DNA from: Erpobdella octoculata
Lineage: Eukaryota; Annelida; Clitellata; Hirudinida; Erpobdellidae
Reading direction: 5' to 3'
DNA length: 64,000 bases
NCBI GenBank assembly: GCA_963978895.1
Contig: OZ022242.1
Coordinates: 7,645,851 to 7,709,850, forward strand
The notes beneath the pieces were generated by a model. That model saw nothing but the letters and a program-made list of their open reading frames with translations. It had not been told where the DNA came from and ran no database searches. Shown here piece by piece: positions 11,830-24,001 of the stretch; positions within the stretch are counted from its first letter, which is position 1; the number at the start of each line of letters is the position of its first letter. A program made the position numbers and the translations under genes.

Positions 11830-12950
11830 GATTTGAACAGCAACGATTGGACAAAATATTACGGTTTCTTTGAGTCATATCAGACTCCCAGTAAAGAAAT
11901 AATTTTATTTGCGTAGATCTAATGTGCATCATTAAAAATTAAACAATCTCTAAATAAATTTTAATTAAAGTTAAATTAGTGTTAAGTTTTACAAACAAAC
12001 CTTAAAGAAAGTTTCATACACAAGAAACTATCCCGACAATTCTCTGACCCATAACTCTTTGATCCCACGGATCGACTACTGAAACTCCGTTTTGGTCGGT
12101 CTACCAGCTTTTCAAGCCTTCAGCTTGTCATCAATGCCGCCGCCCAAATGACATCCAATGCCAAGAATTGAAATCACGTGACACCTATTCTATAAGATCT
12201 TAACTACCGGAGAGAATAGTTTTCAAAGTCGCGCTTTTCGTTTTCAAGCGCCTGTGCTAGGTTAGGTTAGGTGCTAGGTTAGCTGAGTTGATAGAGCGTT
12301 AGTCTTGAATGTGAGAATAAATAAAAGTTATAAATTTTTTAAAAATTACATATTTTCTATACAGAAATACACTATTAGTTTTTAGTTTATTCATGAAACG
12401 GTAATTGATTTGTTAATTTAAACAATTATAGTAATTATTTTAATTTATTATTTTAATTTAAAAATTGTTTTTTCCATATTGATTCGAATATTTCTTATAT
12501 TTGCAATCTTTACATATACGTCACAAATCATATTTTTAGAAAACTGAGATCAATAATTTTCTATTTTATAGATTTATTATTATAGAAAAAACTTGAAAAA
12601 AAAATTAAAGCTACCGTACTGCAAAATATAAAAAATTTGTGAAAAACATAGTTTTACCAGTTTAATTGTCTGCTTTTTAGACCCATTATACTAATTTCAC
12701 CCCTGGTCTTACTTGCTTGCGTGTTTTTAGACACCTTTGCCATCCAATCAAGCTCAAACTCAACTCAAAATGATCTTTTTAACAATGCATTTTGTTAATT
12801 TTTAAATTTATATATTAAATTTTTTAAATTTAAATTTAAGTAGTTCTAGTTTTAGGACAAAAGAGCGTTGATGTTTAGGTATAAAAATGTTTAAGCTGTC
12901 AAGATGTTTTATATTTACTTTGTCCTTAAAAAACAATTTATGCTTTAAAA
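11830..12950. other. Segment present in unit 1 and absent from unit 2
   Basis: Unit 2 passes directly from the equivalent of about 11830 to that of about 12957 (near 28640). The extra ~1.1 kb contains a LINE fragment (12030-12275) and otherwise AT-rich sequence with no recognisable gene. Whether it is an insertion here or a deletion there cannot be decided. Confidence 0.6.
12030..12275 (+). pseudogene. LINE reverse-transcriptase tail fragment
   Basis: Readings in two frames give RIDY*NSVLVGLPAFQ and LQLVINAAAQM, matching the conserved C-terminal block of CR1/L2 reverse transcriptases (DYCNSLLYGLP, then QLVQNAAARL). It is short, with stops and a frameshift. Confidence 0.6.
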
Positions 12951-13532
12951 AAAATCCAAAAAATAAAAAAAGTTAAAAAAACTGGTAGATTTTGGTTTTG
13001 TATGTTTTCATTTTGATTAAAAAATATTTATGTTATTTGTTTGATTCTTCAGTTTTTTAACTAAATAATCAATTTTTGAGGAGTTTAAAAACTGTAAACA
13101 GTAACCTGGTAGCTTGCAGAATGCTTAATTTAAATCAAGTTTTTTTAAAGAACTAGGAAAATTTGGGTAAAATGTGTAATAATTTATAATTAATCCAATA
13201 ATTTCTAAAAACGTGTTTAAAACGTTATAGACATGTTGATTTTTTTGGAAGTCCATTGAAGGTAGAAATATACGCCGCACTTCCATACAGCATGAGACCC
13301 AAATTTAACGTAAGATGGTTTTTATTCATTTAATTAATTAATTAATTTTTGATCCGAATGACTCTGCAAACGTGATTTTGTATCTTAGTACTGTATGCGG
13401 TACTACTGGATCAAAACTGAAATTTTTGAAATCTTTTATTTTCCCTATCAAATATTTCAGAATTTATAATTTAACAGTACAATAAAATAACATTTTTTAT
13501 ATGTAGTTTTTTTTCAAAATAAATAAAGTTTA

Positions 13533-13800
<268 letters not shown>

Positions 13801-14169
13801 TGTGCAGAAGTTTGACAATGTAGACTTGTTTTATAGGACGATCTTGAAATATTGCGTAGTGTATTAGAAATTTTGGAGACTGTTAAAAATGCATCAAAAG
13901 ACGAATTTCCTCTGTGGAGAGAGGCAGTGTCAAGAGAAGGTTAATTATATTTTAAATAGCCATTTAAACGGCGTTTTTATCAAGCTAAGTGAAATTTTTT
14001 ATAATAACATTTTAGTCTCGGTTTTTTAACTAATTTTTAAAAAGGAAATAAAATATTATACTAGAACTGGGTTGATTTTCACCCAATAACCCGAGTGCTT
14101 GTAATTACTAATGGGCAACTAACTATTTCAGAGTCATAATTCATTTTGTTTCACTTCATTACAGAGCCC

Positions 14170-14395
14170 TCAGATGATCCAATCAATCAATTTGAATATT
14201 TATTGAGCGCCTCACACATCTGTGCTGTTCTTTAATAGGCTTTACGGAGACACAATTATATACTATTAAATTTCGATAAGATGAGCTGCTAGGCAGCAAC
14301 CGGGACGTTGCCGGGAGGAGAACCGTTAATCGTTCAGATTCAACTCTGACGGTTTACTCACTCAGCTCTTTTACCACTTAGTCAACATGATTTAG
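14170..14395 (-). mobile_element. Probable tRNA-derived SINE with L2-like tail
   Basis: On the minus strand the head has a possible A box (tgactaagtggtaaaag) and a B-box-like cggttctcctcc some 55 bases later. The element ends gtgaggcgctcaataaatatt and gattgattg, a tail like those of L2-mobilised SINEs. It lies in an intron of gene 1 that lacks the element in unit 2. Confidence 0.55.
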
Positions 14396-14574
14396 ATGTT
14401 CCTAGAGCAATTTTAATAAGACACTATTGTAATCATTACTGTTAACAAACTAAGATATAGTATTTTGTGACATTATCTAAAACTTGACGCACGCTTCGCG
14501 CGCGAAACGTGTGAGTTTTTTTCAGCTAGTCGCAGATGAGTTTTTACTTGAAAAAGATTTGAAATGGTCTTTTC

Positions 14575-15640
14575 TTTGAATGGCTGAATTTAAAAAAAAC
14601 CGCCTACAAAAAAACAACATTTAATGGCTGATAATAAAAAACCGCCTACAAAAAACACCTATTTATTTCCAACTTGTTTATATTGAGTAATGACGTACGC
14701 TCAAAATTGAAAGATTCCGCTTTGGTGATTTGTTTATTTTCAATTTGTTTATATTGAGTGATGACGTAATCTCAAAATTGAGAAAAACACGCAGACGAAC
14801 TTCGGAGATTTATTTATTTTCAAGTTGTTTATATTTTGGAATGGTCCTCTCTTTGATTGGACGCTTTTGGAAAAACTGCCTACGAAAATAACCTTTAATG
14901 GGCGATAATAGATAAAACAGCCTTCAAAAACAACCACATTTATTGGGTAATAGTGAAAAAACCGCCTACGAAAAAGCTATATTGGATGTATTTGGAAATA
15001 ACCGCCTAAGAAAAACACAATATTTATTGGATGGTATCGGAAAAAACAGCCTACGAAAAAAAACCAACTGTAACGGCAATTACAGAAAAAACGCCTACAA
15101 AAAAAAACTTTTGTTTGGCGATATTGAAAAAAGTCTACAAACACAACCTTTAATGGCTGATAATGAAAAAAACCGCTTACAAAAAAACCCATTTTTCAAT
15201 GGTTGATAATGGGAAACCCCGCCGATGTACTACTTCGGTGATTTATTTAATTTCAACTTGTTTATATTGAGTTATGACGTATGCTCAAAATTGGGAAAAA
15301 CCCGCCGACTACTACTTCCGTGAATTGTTTATTTTCAACTTGTTTATATTCAGCGATGACGTACGTTGTTTTTTATATATCCGCAAAGCGTCGAACTTTC
15401 CAATAATAGGAATAATATTAGCAAATTAGTTAATTTTCGTTAATAATAATATTATTAATAATTAAATTAAGAGGAATATTAATTGCAAATTAGTAAATTG
15501 TTGTTAATATTAATTATATTGTTCGATAACGTACGCTCAAATTTGGGGAAAACCCGCCGGCGTACTTCGGAGATTTATTCACTTTCAACTTGTTTATATT
15601 CAGTGATGACGTACGATGCATTATATATATCCGCAAAGTG
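14575..15640. repeat. Array of two intermingled degenerate repeat units
   Basis: Unit one (about 45 bp: gaaaaaaccgcctacaaaaa, then tttaatggctgataat) recurs from 14595 to 15215. Unit two (about 75 bp: tgatgacgtacgctcaaaat, gaaaaacccgccga, acttcggagatttattta, ttcaacttgtttatatt) recurs at about 14650, 14745, 15225, 15310 and 15530. There are no long ORFs and I do not recognise the family. It is present only in unit 1. Confidence 0.6.
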
Positions 15641-15854
15641 TTAAACTTTCGCGGCTAATAACTTTTTATTTCAACATTTTAATAAAAAAGTGCCCTAACA
15701 AATGGTTACAAAATAATACGTTCAGCGTGTCATAATCTATCAACGTGAGTTTTTTCAGACCTGCAGATGCCAATCGGATGACACACATAATACATACATA
15801 TTACATAATTGCGCTTTTATAGTAGGGACTAGATGTTAAACGCTTTTTCAGAAG

Positions 15855-15966
15855 TGTTATGGACTCGTTCGTAAGGAAGAACAGACACTCAAAACAGCGA
15901 AGCTTTATATAGCCTCGGGCCATAGACAAAAGATTCTAAATAAATAATAATTGTCTATCCCTAACA
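15855..15966 (-). repeat. 3' LTR of the gypsy-type element
   Basis: About 112 bp bounded by TGTTA and TAACA. On the minus strand it has a TATA box (ggctatataaagc) and is preceded by a polypurine tract (gaggggtgaac). It is unusually short for an LTR. Confidence 0.65.
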
Positions 15967-16085
15967 GTTCACCCCTCAATAAAATCCATATTTTGTTTTA
16001 GAAGTGTTTATGTCCAGCTTTTTGGGAGGTCCACACGTTCTCTTCGGTTTTGAAGGTTTCTCTGGGGTGTTGACTTTAGCGACAT

Positions 16086-16682
16086 CTATGAGATCTGTTG
16101 CAATAACATCTGTTGATTCACTGGCTTCATCCTTTGACGCACCCTGGACAATCCCTTTGGTAACTCGAATGAGTCACACAGCACCTCCCAAGCTTCATTT
16201 GTTTCACGATGTCTCAGTTGATTGGTGTGTCTATGAACAACCTTCTGTTCAATTTTGCAGCAGATAGCGTCAAATGCTTCTTGAAAGGGTGGCAGTTGAT
16301 TTATCCATTCGATACCCAGCAGTTTTTCAAAATATTCAGCCACAACGCAGCGACCATGGCCTGAATGTGCCTTGCAGGAGAACTCTACGTTGAATTGACC
16401 CATGACTTGAATCGGTGTCCTATTTGCAGCACCCAGAGATGTCGACGATTCATCGAAAAGCGGAGACCCGATTCTTTCCCACACTTCTTTGCTGATCACC
16501 GTCACATCTGCACCAGAGTTCAGCCTCATTTTCACCCCTGTTTTACCAAAGTTGACCATAGTGAACCTCCGATTTACTATTATTTTGTTTTCAACCTTCT
16601 TCACTCTAGTTTTTATCTTTTGCATTTTTTGGGCAGTTTTTTCTAGAATGACTTTTAGATCCGCAGATGAAACAAGCACCAC
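16086..16682 (-). pseudogene. Gypsy-type retropepsin fused to an integrase-tail remnant
   Basis: The retropepsin core is KMRLNSGADVTVISKEVW. The family has Asp-Thr/Ser-Gly at the active site; here the Asp is Asn, so the protease would be inactive. The flap and second half follow (GAANRTPIQVMGQFNVEF). After FQEAFDAICC the sequence jumps to VHRHTNQLRHRE, which resembles the C-terminal tail of gypsy integrases; RT, RNase H and integrase core are gone. It is in a different frame from gag (16863-16606), overlapping it. Confidence 0.7.
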
Positions 16683-17295
16683 GTAAAGAAACTTGGCCTA
16701 TCTCTTTGCTAGGGAAATCACGGTTGTTCTTTTTCTTCCTCTGCGTTGCTTCGACTGCAGCGACGATTGGCGTTGGCCTTGACACGACGTTGGAATCGAC
16801 TTGTAATTTTGTGATTATGTCACACTCTTTTTTCAAATCTACCAGAGTGCAAGCATCATGCATTTCTAATTTTCAGCGTGAGCGGAACCTTTCAGTCCAG
16901 ACACAAAGATGAGGCATTTGAAAATTTCCATCGTCATCTTGTCAAATTGTCAAATTAAGTTCGTTCGCACATTCTATTTACTTTTGCACCAAATAAGCTA
17001 AATTCTTCACCAATTAACGAACAAAAAAAACCTCATACCTCCTTCTGAAGATCGTTACTTTCTTTCCAAAAAGTCTGTCCATGGTCGTCTTTGCTTCATC
17101 ATACTGCAGGTCCCTCGGTGTTTGCGGCAGTATGTGATTGGTGAACTTTGAATAGCTACACGTGTCTAGTTTGGATAACAAAATTCTCGTCTTTTCCTCG
17201 TCCGACAATCCTTCATCGTTTAAAGTGATATCGTTTTCGAAACGGCAGATCCACTTCGAAAACGTACCTCCGGATTCAGGGTCGAATGAGAACAT
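16606..17295 (-). pseudogene. Gypsy-type gag with zinc knuckle, interrupted by stops
   Basis: Upstream part (17295-17014): FDPESGGTFSKWICRFEND, TRILLSKLDT and LPQTPRDLQYDEAK, the pattern of gag from invertebrate gypsy elements. The same frame resumes at 16863 with TLVDLKKECDIITKLQ and a CX2CX4HX4C knuckle (CFICGSKSHSRKNC) that would bind RNA. In-frame stops separate the two parts, so it is decayed. Confidence 0.75.
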
Positions 17296-20200
17296 CGGAA
17301 TTTTTTTACCAAATCAGCACCGGCATTTTGTGCAGTTTTGTGAACCTTCAATGACTGCAGAACTTCTAACAGCGCCGTTTACTTTCCTCGTCACGTCGTC
17401 GCGCTTCTTCCAACAAACGAACCTAAATTTCCGAAAAATTCTGTTCAGATCCCATCTCGTCGCCAAACATGTTATGGACTCGTACGTAAGGAAGAACAAC
17501 GCTACTGCGACAAAGACACGAACACGCACAATCGCCAAATAAAAAACCTAAACTATGAATAAGAGGAGGAGGAGTGGTTTAGGGTCATGCATAGCTCATG
17601 CAAGAAGCAAGCAAACACTGTCGATCAATGCTTATAACATTGGTGGTTTTTAATAACAAACCAATTTTTAAATCACAATAAAAAATTATTTACAAAGTTA
17701 AAATTGTTTCAAATATTATTTTCTAACGAATAAACAATATTTCAGTTTTTGAAAATTCCATTACGTCAGTTGACAAGTTAGTAACTTTGTTAACATGTCG
17801 ATAATGTAATAATAATTGTCTCAGAACTACCTTTACACTTTTTGTATTTAGCTGGTCCGAGAAGGAAAAATCTTTTGTTCGACGCCTGTGGCGTATTGCA
17901 AAACTAATACCTGATCCTTTTAAAACTCCTAGCCAGTATCATCTAGTAAGTATATACACGTTGATTATTAAATACATTTTACATGTTGATGATATAAATG
18001 GTTGTGAGGACTACGGCGGATTGCAATTGCTGTCGTAAATGTCCAACAAATCAATTAATTTAAACCAATTATGTCGAAGTCATAGGGCTTCAAATGTAGA
18101 ACGGAAAACAAAATTTCTCAACAAATTACCACTTTATCTAGTTTAATCTAGTGGTGCTTTACGGAACAAGTGCCTTCTACTAGGTTTTATTGTTATCATA
18201 GTTGCGCTAACTTGTGTGTTACAAATCAAATGCCGTCATTTTAAAATAATCCTAATCATCGTCGTCGTTACCACCATCAGCGACACCCTCTCCACCACCA
18301 TCATCAGCCTCTAAAAATCTGATTCACAGACAAAAGAAGATATTTTTAAGTAAATCTTTAAGTTTTTGACACACCTGAACCAGAAAATATCGTTTCCGAG
18401 GGATACTTTAATGGCAATCATCGATCGGAATCTCCGAGCAATACTGGCTACCCTACGTAAGCCGTTGAAACTATTATTTTATTAGATTTTAGTTAAATTG
18501 AAGCAAAACAGAACAAATAGAAAATCAAATAATTTTATGATTTTAGTCTATTCTTTTAAAGAACAACCATAACAATATCAGCAACGATAAAAATCATTGC
18601 TACTACATTCTTTAACTCCTTATCTAGACGTGTAGAAATAACCCGGACAAAAATCAAAACAAGCAAACAAAAGTTGATTTGATTAGGGAATACTGTCTGT
18701 AACGACATGAAAACGTTCCACGCGACTTCAGTTTTTATTTTTGTTTTCTGAATTATTTTAAATCCGTTAACGGATAATTCCGTTTCAGCTTTCATTAACT
18801 TGAATAACAATAGATGACGGAAAGTACACTTTTAAGCGGTACAAGATTCAAGTACAAAAACAACTAAACATGGTGGAATAAGTAAAAGCGATTTTTTTAA
18901 ATGCTTGCCACAGTGTGCATTCCAAAATCTTCGTGCCGTGACAAGAATTGTTAAGACCGTTATATAAAGCTTTGCTGTCGTCAGGAAATGTGCTGAGTAT
19001 ACAAACAGAAAAACAATTTGAACCATTTCTGGTTTTTCTGCTTAGTCTGCTTAAGGCCGTTACTGTTTTGGCAATTCTGTTTTTAAATAGTTGTGTCAGT
19101 TAGAAAAAATTTATACAGTTGGTAAACTCAAACTAAATCAAGCTTTTAGGCAACGTTCCCAATACAACCCTCAATGAGACGTTAGAACTGTTGAAATATT
19201 TTAGTAAAAACAATTTTGTATTTTGAAGCAATAACTTATAAAATGCTATATATATATTTTAAAATTATGCAGCAGATCCATTGCCACCAAAAGATATTTG
19301 TCCTACTCTTCCAGGTATTATAAAAATAGTTTTATTCATTCCATTATTAAATTAGAAGCATGAGTAAAATATAATTTGTAGTATTTTTAACTACTACAAA
19401 ATATTAAGAATAAAATACTTTCAACTATTTTATACTCTTGTGTGCATTTCTGTCTAGAAACAAGTTTAGTTCTAATTTTAACTATAATTAAATATAAAAC
19501 CAATTTAAGGCCATTTATTTTTTTACTGGACTAAATATTGCGCATTGATTGATTGTTTAAGTTAAAGGAAATCAAGTATTCAAACAGATATTTATGTTTT
19601 TATTACCAGGCTTACAGCTAAGAGAGCAGTTGACTGTGACTCAGCAACTGCCAACGCAAGAGTTGCAAACGCAGCAGTCGAGACTGAAGCGACTGGGGAA
19701 GCAGTTGCCAAAACTAAATGTATCGAGGTTATTGAGACTTGAACGCTCGCTTAACTGAACGCTTTCAGAAAATCAAACCAAGTTAGGGTAGAACGAGAAA
19801 TGCCCAGGCATCTCAGTTATAAATTAGTTTTAAAATACCAAATTTAAATAAAACATTAAGATCGTGTTTTTAAGAATGCCTCATCTTGACAAAATAATTG
19901 CTAAATTTAAAATTCATGGCAGGATTTTAATGTATTAAAATTTACTTTATATTAGCAAAAATCAGGCAGATTTATTCCAGAGCGATTTGAAAAAAGAAAT
20001 ATATGACCTAATTCCAGACTTTGTTAAGCCCGATTTTAATGTGAGTTCAGTTATTTCAATACAATAAATTCTGTGATTTGTGATTATTTAAATGGTTTAC
20101 AAGATGTTGTACAAGAGTCATGTTATATATAGATGATGGTTTGTAATTAAGGACTGCTATTGCAATAGTAAGGAGCACCACAACTGTTTTTTTGAACATA

Positions 20201-20638
20201 TGGTGGGTTTATTTGTCGTTTCGGACGTTACCTTCTATTAATAGTTCAGATCGATTGAACAAAATTTGAATAAATTATAGAATAAAATCAATAACAGATT
20301 TACAAATGTTATACGATGTAGAGAAACAATCTTCTAATTTTTAGTTTATACAAATGTCCACTATTGATGAATGCCTCCATCTATGTAAGCAAGCATGGCG
20401 TGTTTATTTCTCATGCCCTTGATTTTCTATTTGAACATCTTATAACATTATAATTTCTAGTTTTATAACTTTTATTAATTAAATAATAGTTTCACACTCG
20501 TTTGCACCAATAATTTTCACTTTACCGAACGTTTTTGTAAGCTTCGCCGCCGAACGTTATTAACCTATTACTGCTCAGCACTGTATTTATCACTAATTTC
20601 GTGGTTACTCTATCTTTAATCGATTTTTTTAACTGCAT

Positions 20639-21442
20639 TTGAAAATGCCACCAAAAAGTGCGAACGATATCAAAAGTAGAATTGAGCTGTACGCAGGTCA
20701 GCCAGTGACGCTAGAAAACATCGACACTTGGCTTGCGGCGCTTATAACAGAAGTTGGTTTACTCAAATCTACTGTGGCTGAACTGAAGGTCTCATTAACC
20801 CAGAAAGAAAACAGAATCCAGGAACTCGAGGCATCGAAATTAAATTTGTCACCCGACAACCAATTCTTTTCCTATGCAGCCATTGCTAATGCTAATCCAA
20901 ATGAAAAACAATCGCCGGTTGAAATTGCGGTACTTGCTGCGGTCAGAAAAGAAAAGACTCGTTCACAACAAATTGAGCGCAATGTGATTATCCACGGAGT
21001 TGCAAAGAGTGGAACTGATCAAGATGCTGATAGAGATGACATAACAAAGGTTGATGAAATTTTAAACGTTTTACAAATAAAAAGAGCAGATGTTAAGAGA
21101 CAAGCGCGTTTAAAGAGAAAAGATAGTGCTGTGTCATCGTCGAGTGAGAAGAGTGAGCTAATTATTCTCGAGCTCAAAAGCACCGAAGCGAAACAAAAAG
21201 CTTGCTCCAACGCCCGAAAACTACGGCAACACAGCAACATGAATGGGATTTACGTAAACAAAGACAAAACAGTGGCACAACGAGATGCAGAGAGAGTCCT
21301 TCGTAAAGAAAGAAACTCGAGAAACGATTGTCTTGCCGAGTCTGACGAAAATGGGAGGCGTTTCGGGATTGAAGATGGAAAGAAATTCTACTGGGCCATT
21401 CGCGATGGCACAGTTAGAAAAGTATTTCTTAAACCTACCTAA
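20639..21442 (+). CDS. LINE ORF1 protein, intact
   Basis: 267 residues. A heptad-like stretch (ITEVGLLKSTVAELKVSL, then RIQELEASK) suggests a coiled coil at about 35-65. The segment IERNVIIHGVAKS is the counterpart of NDLVIHGIPES in the ORF1 at 2218-2976, and the C-terminal part has a basic RKERNSRND tract. An RNA-binding chaperone role is inferred from the family. It overlaps ORF2 (candidate ATG at 21408). Confidence 0.7.
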   Translation: MKMPPKSANDIKSRIELYAGQPVTLENIDTWLAALITEVGLLKSTVAELKVSLTQKENRIQELEASKLNLSPDNQFFSYAAIANANPNEKQSPVEIAVLAAVRKEKTRSQQIERNVIIHGVAKSGTDQDADRDDITKVDEILNVLQIKRADVKRQARLKRKDSAVSSSSEKSELIILELKSTEAKQKACSNARKLRQHSNMNGIYVNKDKTVAQRDAERVLRKERNSRNDCLAESDENGRRFGIEDGKKFYWAIRDGTVRKVFLKPT

Positions 21443-22722
21443 AAGTACTCTCAACCAAAGTCTCTACTTGCCACCCCAACATCACAGTAACTCAGCTTTG
21501 CATTCTTTATATGCCGCTTCCAACACATCGGATTCATCAATACTTTCATCTTCCTTGTCAAACAAATCACTTCATTTGGTCAACTCAGCATCAGTCACTA
21601 ACGAAAATACCATTTCCAAATATTTCATAAATTACCCCAACCATATTACTTCATCATCAGGCTCTGGGAAGCAAAATCAAACAGTTAACGCTCGTAAGAA
21701 TGAACTTTCTATAAGGTGCTTCTATGCCAATGCTACCTCTTTGTTAAATAAAATGGATGAACTGAATTTTAAATTGAAAGCTCTCGTATATCCAGAACTA
21801 CTATGTTTCTCTGAAACCTGGTTCCACAAAGACCTCACGCTCGAAATTCAAAACTACAGCCACTTTGTCAAATCGAGAACCAAAAAAGACAGTCACGGGG
21901 GAGTTGCCATTTACGTACGAAACGACTTCGAAGCTTCTGAAATAAACGATTTGATTCTAATAGGACACACAAGTGAACAAATATGGTGTACAGTACCAAT
22001 CGGAAAAGTAAAACTCTTAATCGGATGCATCTATAGGCCACCAACTACGTCAAAATACTACTCAGAATCCATAAATGATGCATCTCCACTCTTCTCTTTA
22101 CTGGGAACTTTACCTAGGAGCCAACACTCCTAGTTCTGTTCTTCTCAGACCTGCATTTGAAAAAGGCAACTATATGGAACTCAACAAATATTTTAGCAGC
22201 ATTGACTGGCGATTGTTTCTGGCTGGAAAGACAACAAACGAATGTTATGATATTTTTCTGGAATACTTCGAGTTCGGCTGCAATAAGTTCATCCCAAAAC
22301 GAAAATCTACTCTTCTTCAGAAATTTGATGCTAAGTTGTTCAACAAGGGGGTCGAAATTGCCATTAAAGCCAAATACAAAGCTTTTTTCGCCTGGAGAGC
22401 TGCCTCACTCTCTAAAAAAAAACTACTCAAATATCAATTCAACAAAGCTTGTCGTCTGGTGAAAAAGCAAGTCTTCAAGGCTATCATAAACTATGAGAGG
22501 TCAATTGCTGATAGTTGTAAGTCTAGTTTAAAGCCTCTATATAACTACATCAATAGTCATAAGAGGAATAAAGACAGAATAAGATCGCTAAGCCGAGCTG
22601 ACGGATCACTTACAACTGACAAAAATGAAATCGTAGAAATTCTTAATGATCAGTTCTTTTCAGCTTTTGGCTCGGACAAACCCATTGAGTCTATTCCTCG
22701 GGTAGTAAGTTCAGACAAATAG
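21408..22722 (+). pseudogene. LINE ORF2 endonuclease, deleted
   Basis: The endonuclease half is clear: IRCFYANATSLLNKMDEL, LLCFSETWFHKD, DSHGGVAIYVRND and GCIYRPPTTSKYY. Then the GDFN and SDH parts are missing, the frame stops at 22131, and a second frame continues with RPAFEKGNYMELNKYF, the region between endonuclease and polymerase, ending at 22722. A deletion removing the endonuclease catalytic end, and loss of the polymerase, make it inactive. Confidence 0.8.
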
Positions 22723-22730
22723 TGTACATA

Positions 22731-23400
22731 CAATAGGCAGCACAATGTCCAGGCCGAAAGAATAATCAGATGTATTTCAAGTAGCTATTAAAGTCGAAGT
22801 CGCGTATTATCGTGTTAAAGCGAGAGATTGTATTTGAGTTGACGATTTCATTTGGTAGTGCATCCATGGTTTCACGATCCTATTGCAGAAAAAATATTTT
22901 GTAACGTCTGTTGAGAATCTTCTGTATCGAAGTTTGAAATTATGTCCTCTCGTGCTAGGATAATCCTTAACAAATAGTAGATGTTTCAAGGGTGAGTCCA
23001 CAAATACATTTAGTAATTTTAGCAGAATTTTAAGTCCGCCAGGAGGCGGCGTCTCTCCAGGGTCATAAGTTTAAGATCTCTCAGTTCTTCCATGTAGGGG
23101 TATTTGGCCAATGAGGGTATTGATTTGGTTAATCGTGTTTGGATTTTTTCAACTCTATCGATTAAGTACTTGTGGTGAGGCTTCCATACTTTTGAACAGT
23201 ATTCGAAGATTGATCTGACGTAAGTGCAAAAGACAAGTTTTAAGACCTCCTCGTTTCTCGAAGAGAAGGATGCCCTGATCATCCACGAGACTGCTGCAGC
23301 TTTATGATTGATTGCGTATATGTGAGTTGCAAACTTTAGGTTTGGTCCATCATAATACCGAGATCCCTAATTCTGTACACTTGCTGGAGAGTCTAACCGT
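22731..23400 (-). pseudogene. LINE reverse-transcriptase C-terminus and 3' end
   Basis: The minus strand reads VLKLVFCTYVRSIFEYCS, WKPHHKYLIDRVEKIQTR and LKLMTLERRRLLADLKF, then STRGHNFKLRYRR and VTKYFFCNRIV. This is close to the intact-style copy at 38400-38875 in unit 2. It lies tail-to-tail against the forward LINE ending at 22722. Confidence 0.85.
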
Positions 23401-23431
23401 TAATAGAGCACTCATGAGTATATCCTTTCTT

Positions 23432-23639
23432 TTTTAGGCCCGCTTCTCTGGTGCAAGCTGAAGTTGCCATATGTTACTCCCCTGAGCCGGGCCGGGAGAT
23501 CGGAGTTGGGAGTCCAAACTTTTTAACTTTTTTCCCCTGCATGAGAACTACCTCCTTGCCAAATTTCATCAAGATCGCTCCAGCGGTTCAGATTTCTATA
23601 AAGGACAGACAGAGACACATTTATTTTTTAAAATATAGA
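23432..23639 (-). mobile_element. Helitron 5' terminal segment
   Basis: On the minus strand it begins TCTATATTTTAAAAAAT, then aaatgtgtctctgtctgtcc, tgaaccgctggagcgatc and tgatgaaatttgg, a Helitron 5'-end pattern. It ends exactly at 23639 before TTAT. In unit 2 a Helitron 5' terminus occupies the same site (34129). Confidence 0.6.
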
Positions 23640-23789
23640 TTATCATTAAAAAGTGATTTCCAAACAATTAAAGGTGGCTGAATTAATAAATTATAAAAAA
23701 ATGTTAAATCCTTTATACTGTTGAAACCCTTTGACATTTAAAAAACCAACTTCCTGTTGGTCAACTCAACTACCTACAGCCGGTTCAGA

Positions 23790-24001
23790 TGTCTGATCAA
23801 CGAAACCTACCTTTCAAAATTTCTAACACTCAATGATTTAAATACCCGATGACTTATATGTTTATTTTGCGTATTTGTTTGTGTTACTATTTTTCTTATA
23901 TTTTTGCTTTGAATTCCATTCGAACGTACGCTTTATGTTATCCGAACGGTGTTAGTGGCCTACGGGTTCTTCTGTTTGAGAAATAAATAAATAAATAAAT
24001 A
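23790..24001 (+). mobile_element. Solo 3' end of a CR1/L2-like LINE
   Basis: The sequence reads LTLNDLNTR and a stop, then a 3' tail ending ccgaacggtgttagtggcc, then tacgggttcttctgtttgag and (AAAT)n. The same tail ends the LINE at 39200 (cgaacagtattagtggcc). It is a heavily 5'-truncated insertion. Confidence 0.75.

Larger units (their letters stand above)
15855..17545 (-). mobile_element. Internally deleted Ty3/gypsy-type LTR retrotransposon
   Basis: Minus-strand order: a remnant of the 5' LTR (17470 upward), candidate primer-binding site (tggcgacgagatggg) just inside it, gag, zinc knuckle, protease, a short piece resembling an integrase C-terminus, a purine tract (gaggggtgaac) and a short 3' LTR. 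Reverse transcriptase, RNase H and the integrase core are missing. Both LTR copies begin, on the plus strand, tgttatggactcgt and share about 30 bases before diverging. Confidence 0.75.
20150..22722 (+). mobile_element. Two-ORF LINE, 5' half, reverse transcriptase missing
   Basis: A CR1/L2-like LINE lying in the intron between exons 19956-20040 and 24483-24585 of gene 1. It has a leader, an intact ORF1, then ORF2 with part of the endonuclease and the pre-polymerase region. It ends at 22722 without a reverse transcriptase; a reverse-strand fragment of a related LINE abuts it. The left boundary is not exact. Confidence 0.75.

Noticed and set aside
12270..12320. tRNA-like stretch (gagttgatagagcgttagtctt)
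   Set aside because: Only an A-box-like half is present, with no acceptor stem partner or B box; too short to call a tRNA gene or SINE.
14480..14515. GC-rich palindrome (cttcgcgcgcgaaacg) as a terminator or regulatory site
   Set aside because: A short chance-size palindrome with no conserved partner in the paralogous unit.
18351..18353. RNA editing could restore the gene 1 TAA codon
   Set aside because: There is no evidence for it, and the separate 5-bp deletion already points to a decaying gene.
20639..23282. Twin-priming inversion of one LINE (forward 5' half, reversed 3' half)
   Set aside because: The order of the pieces is opposite to that expected from twin priming; two fragments brought together is simpler.
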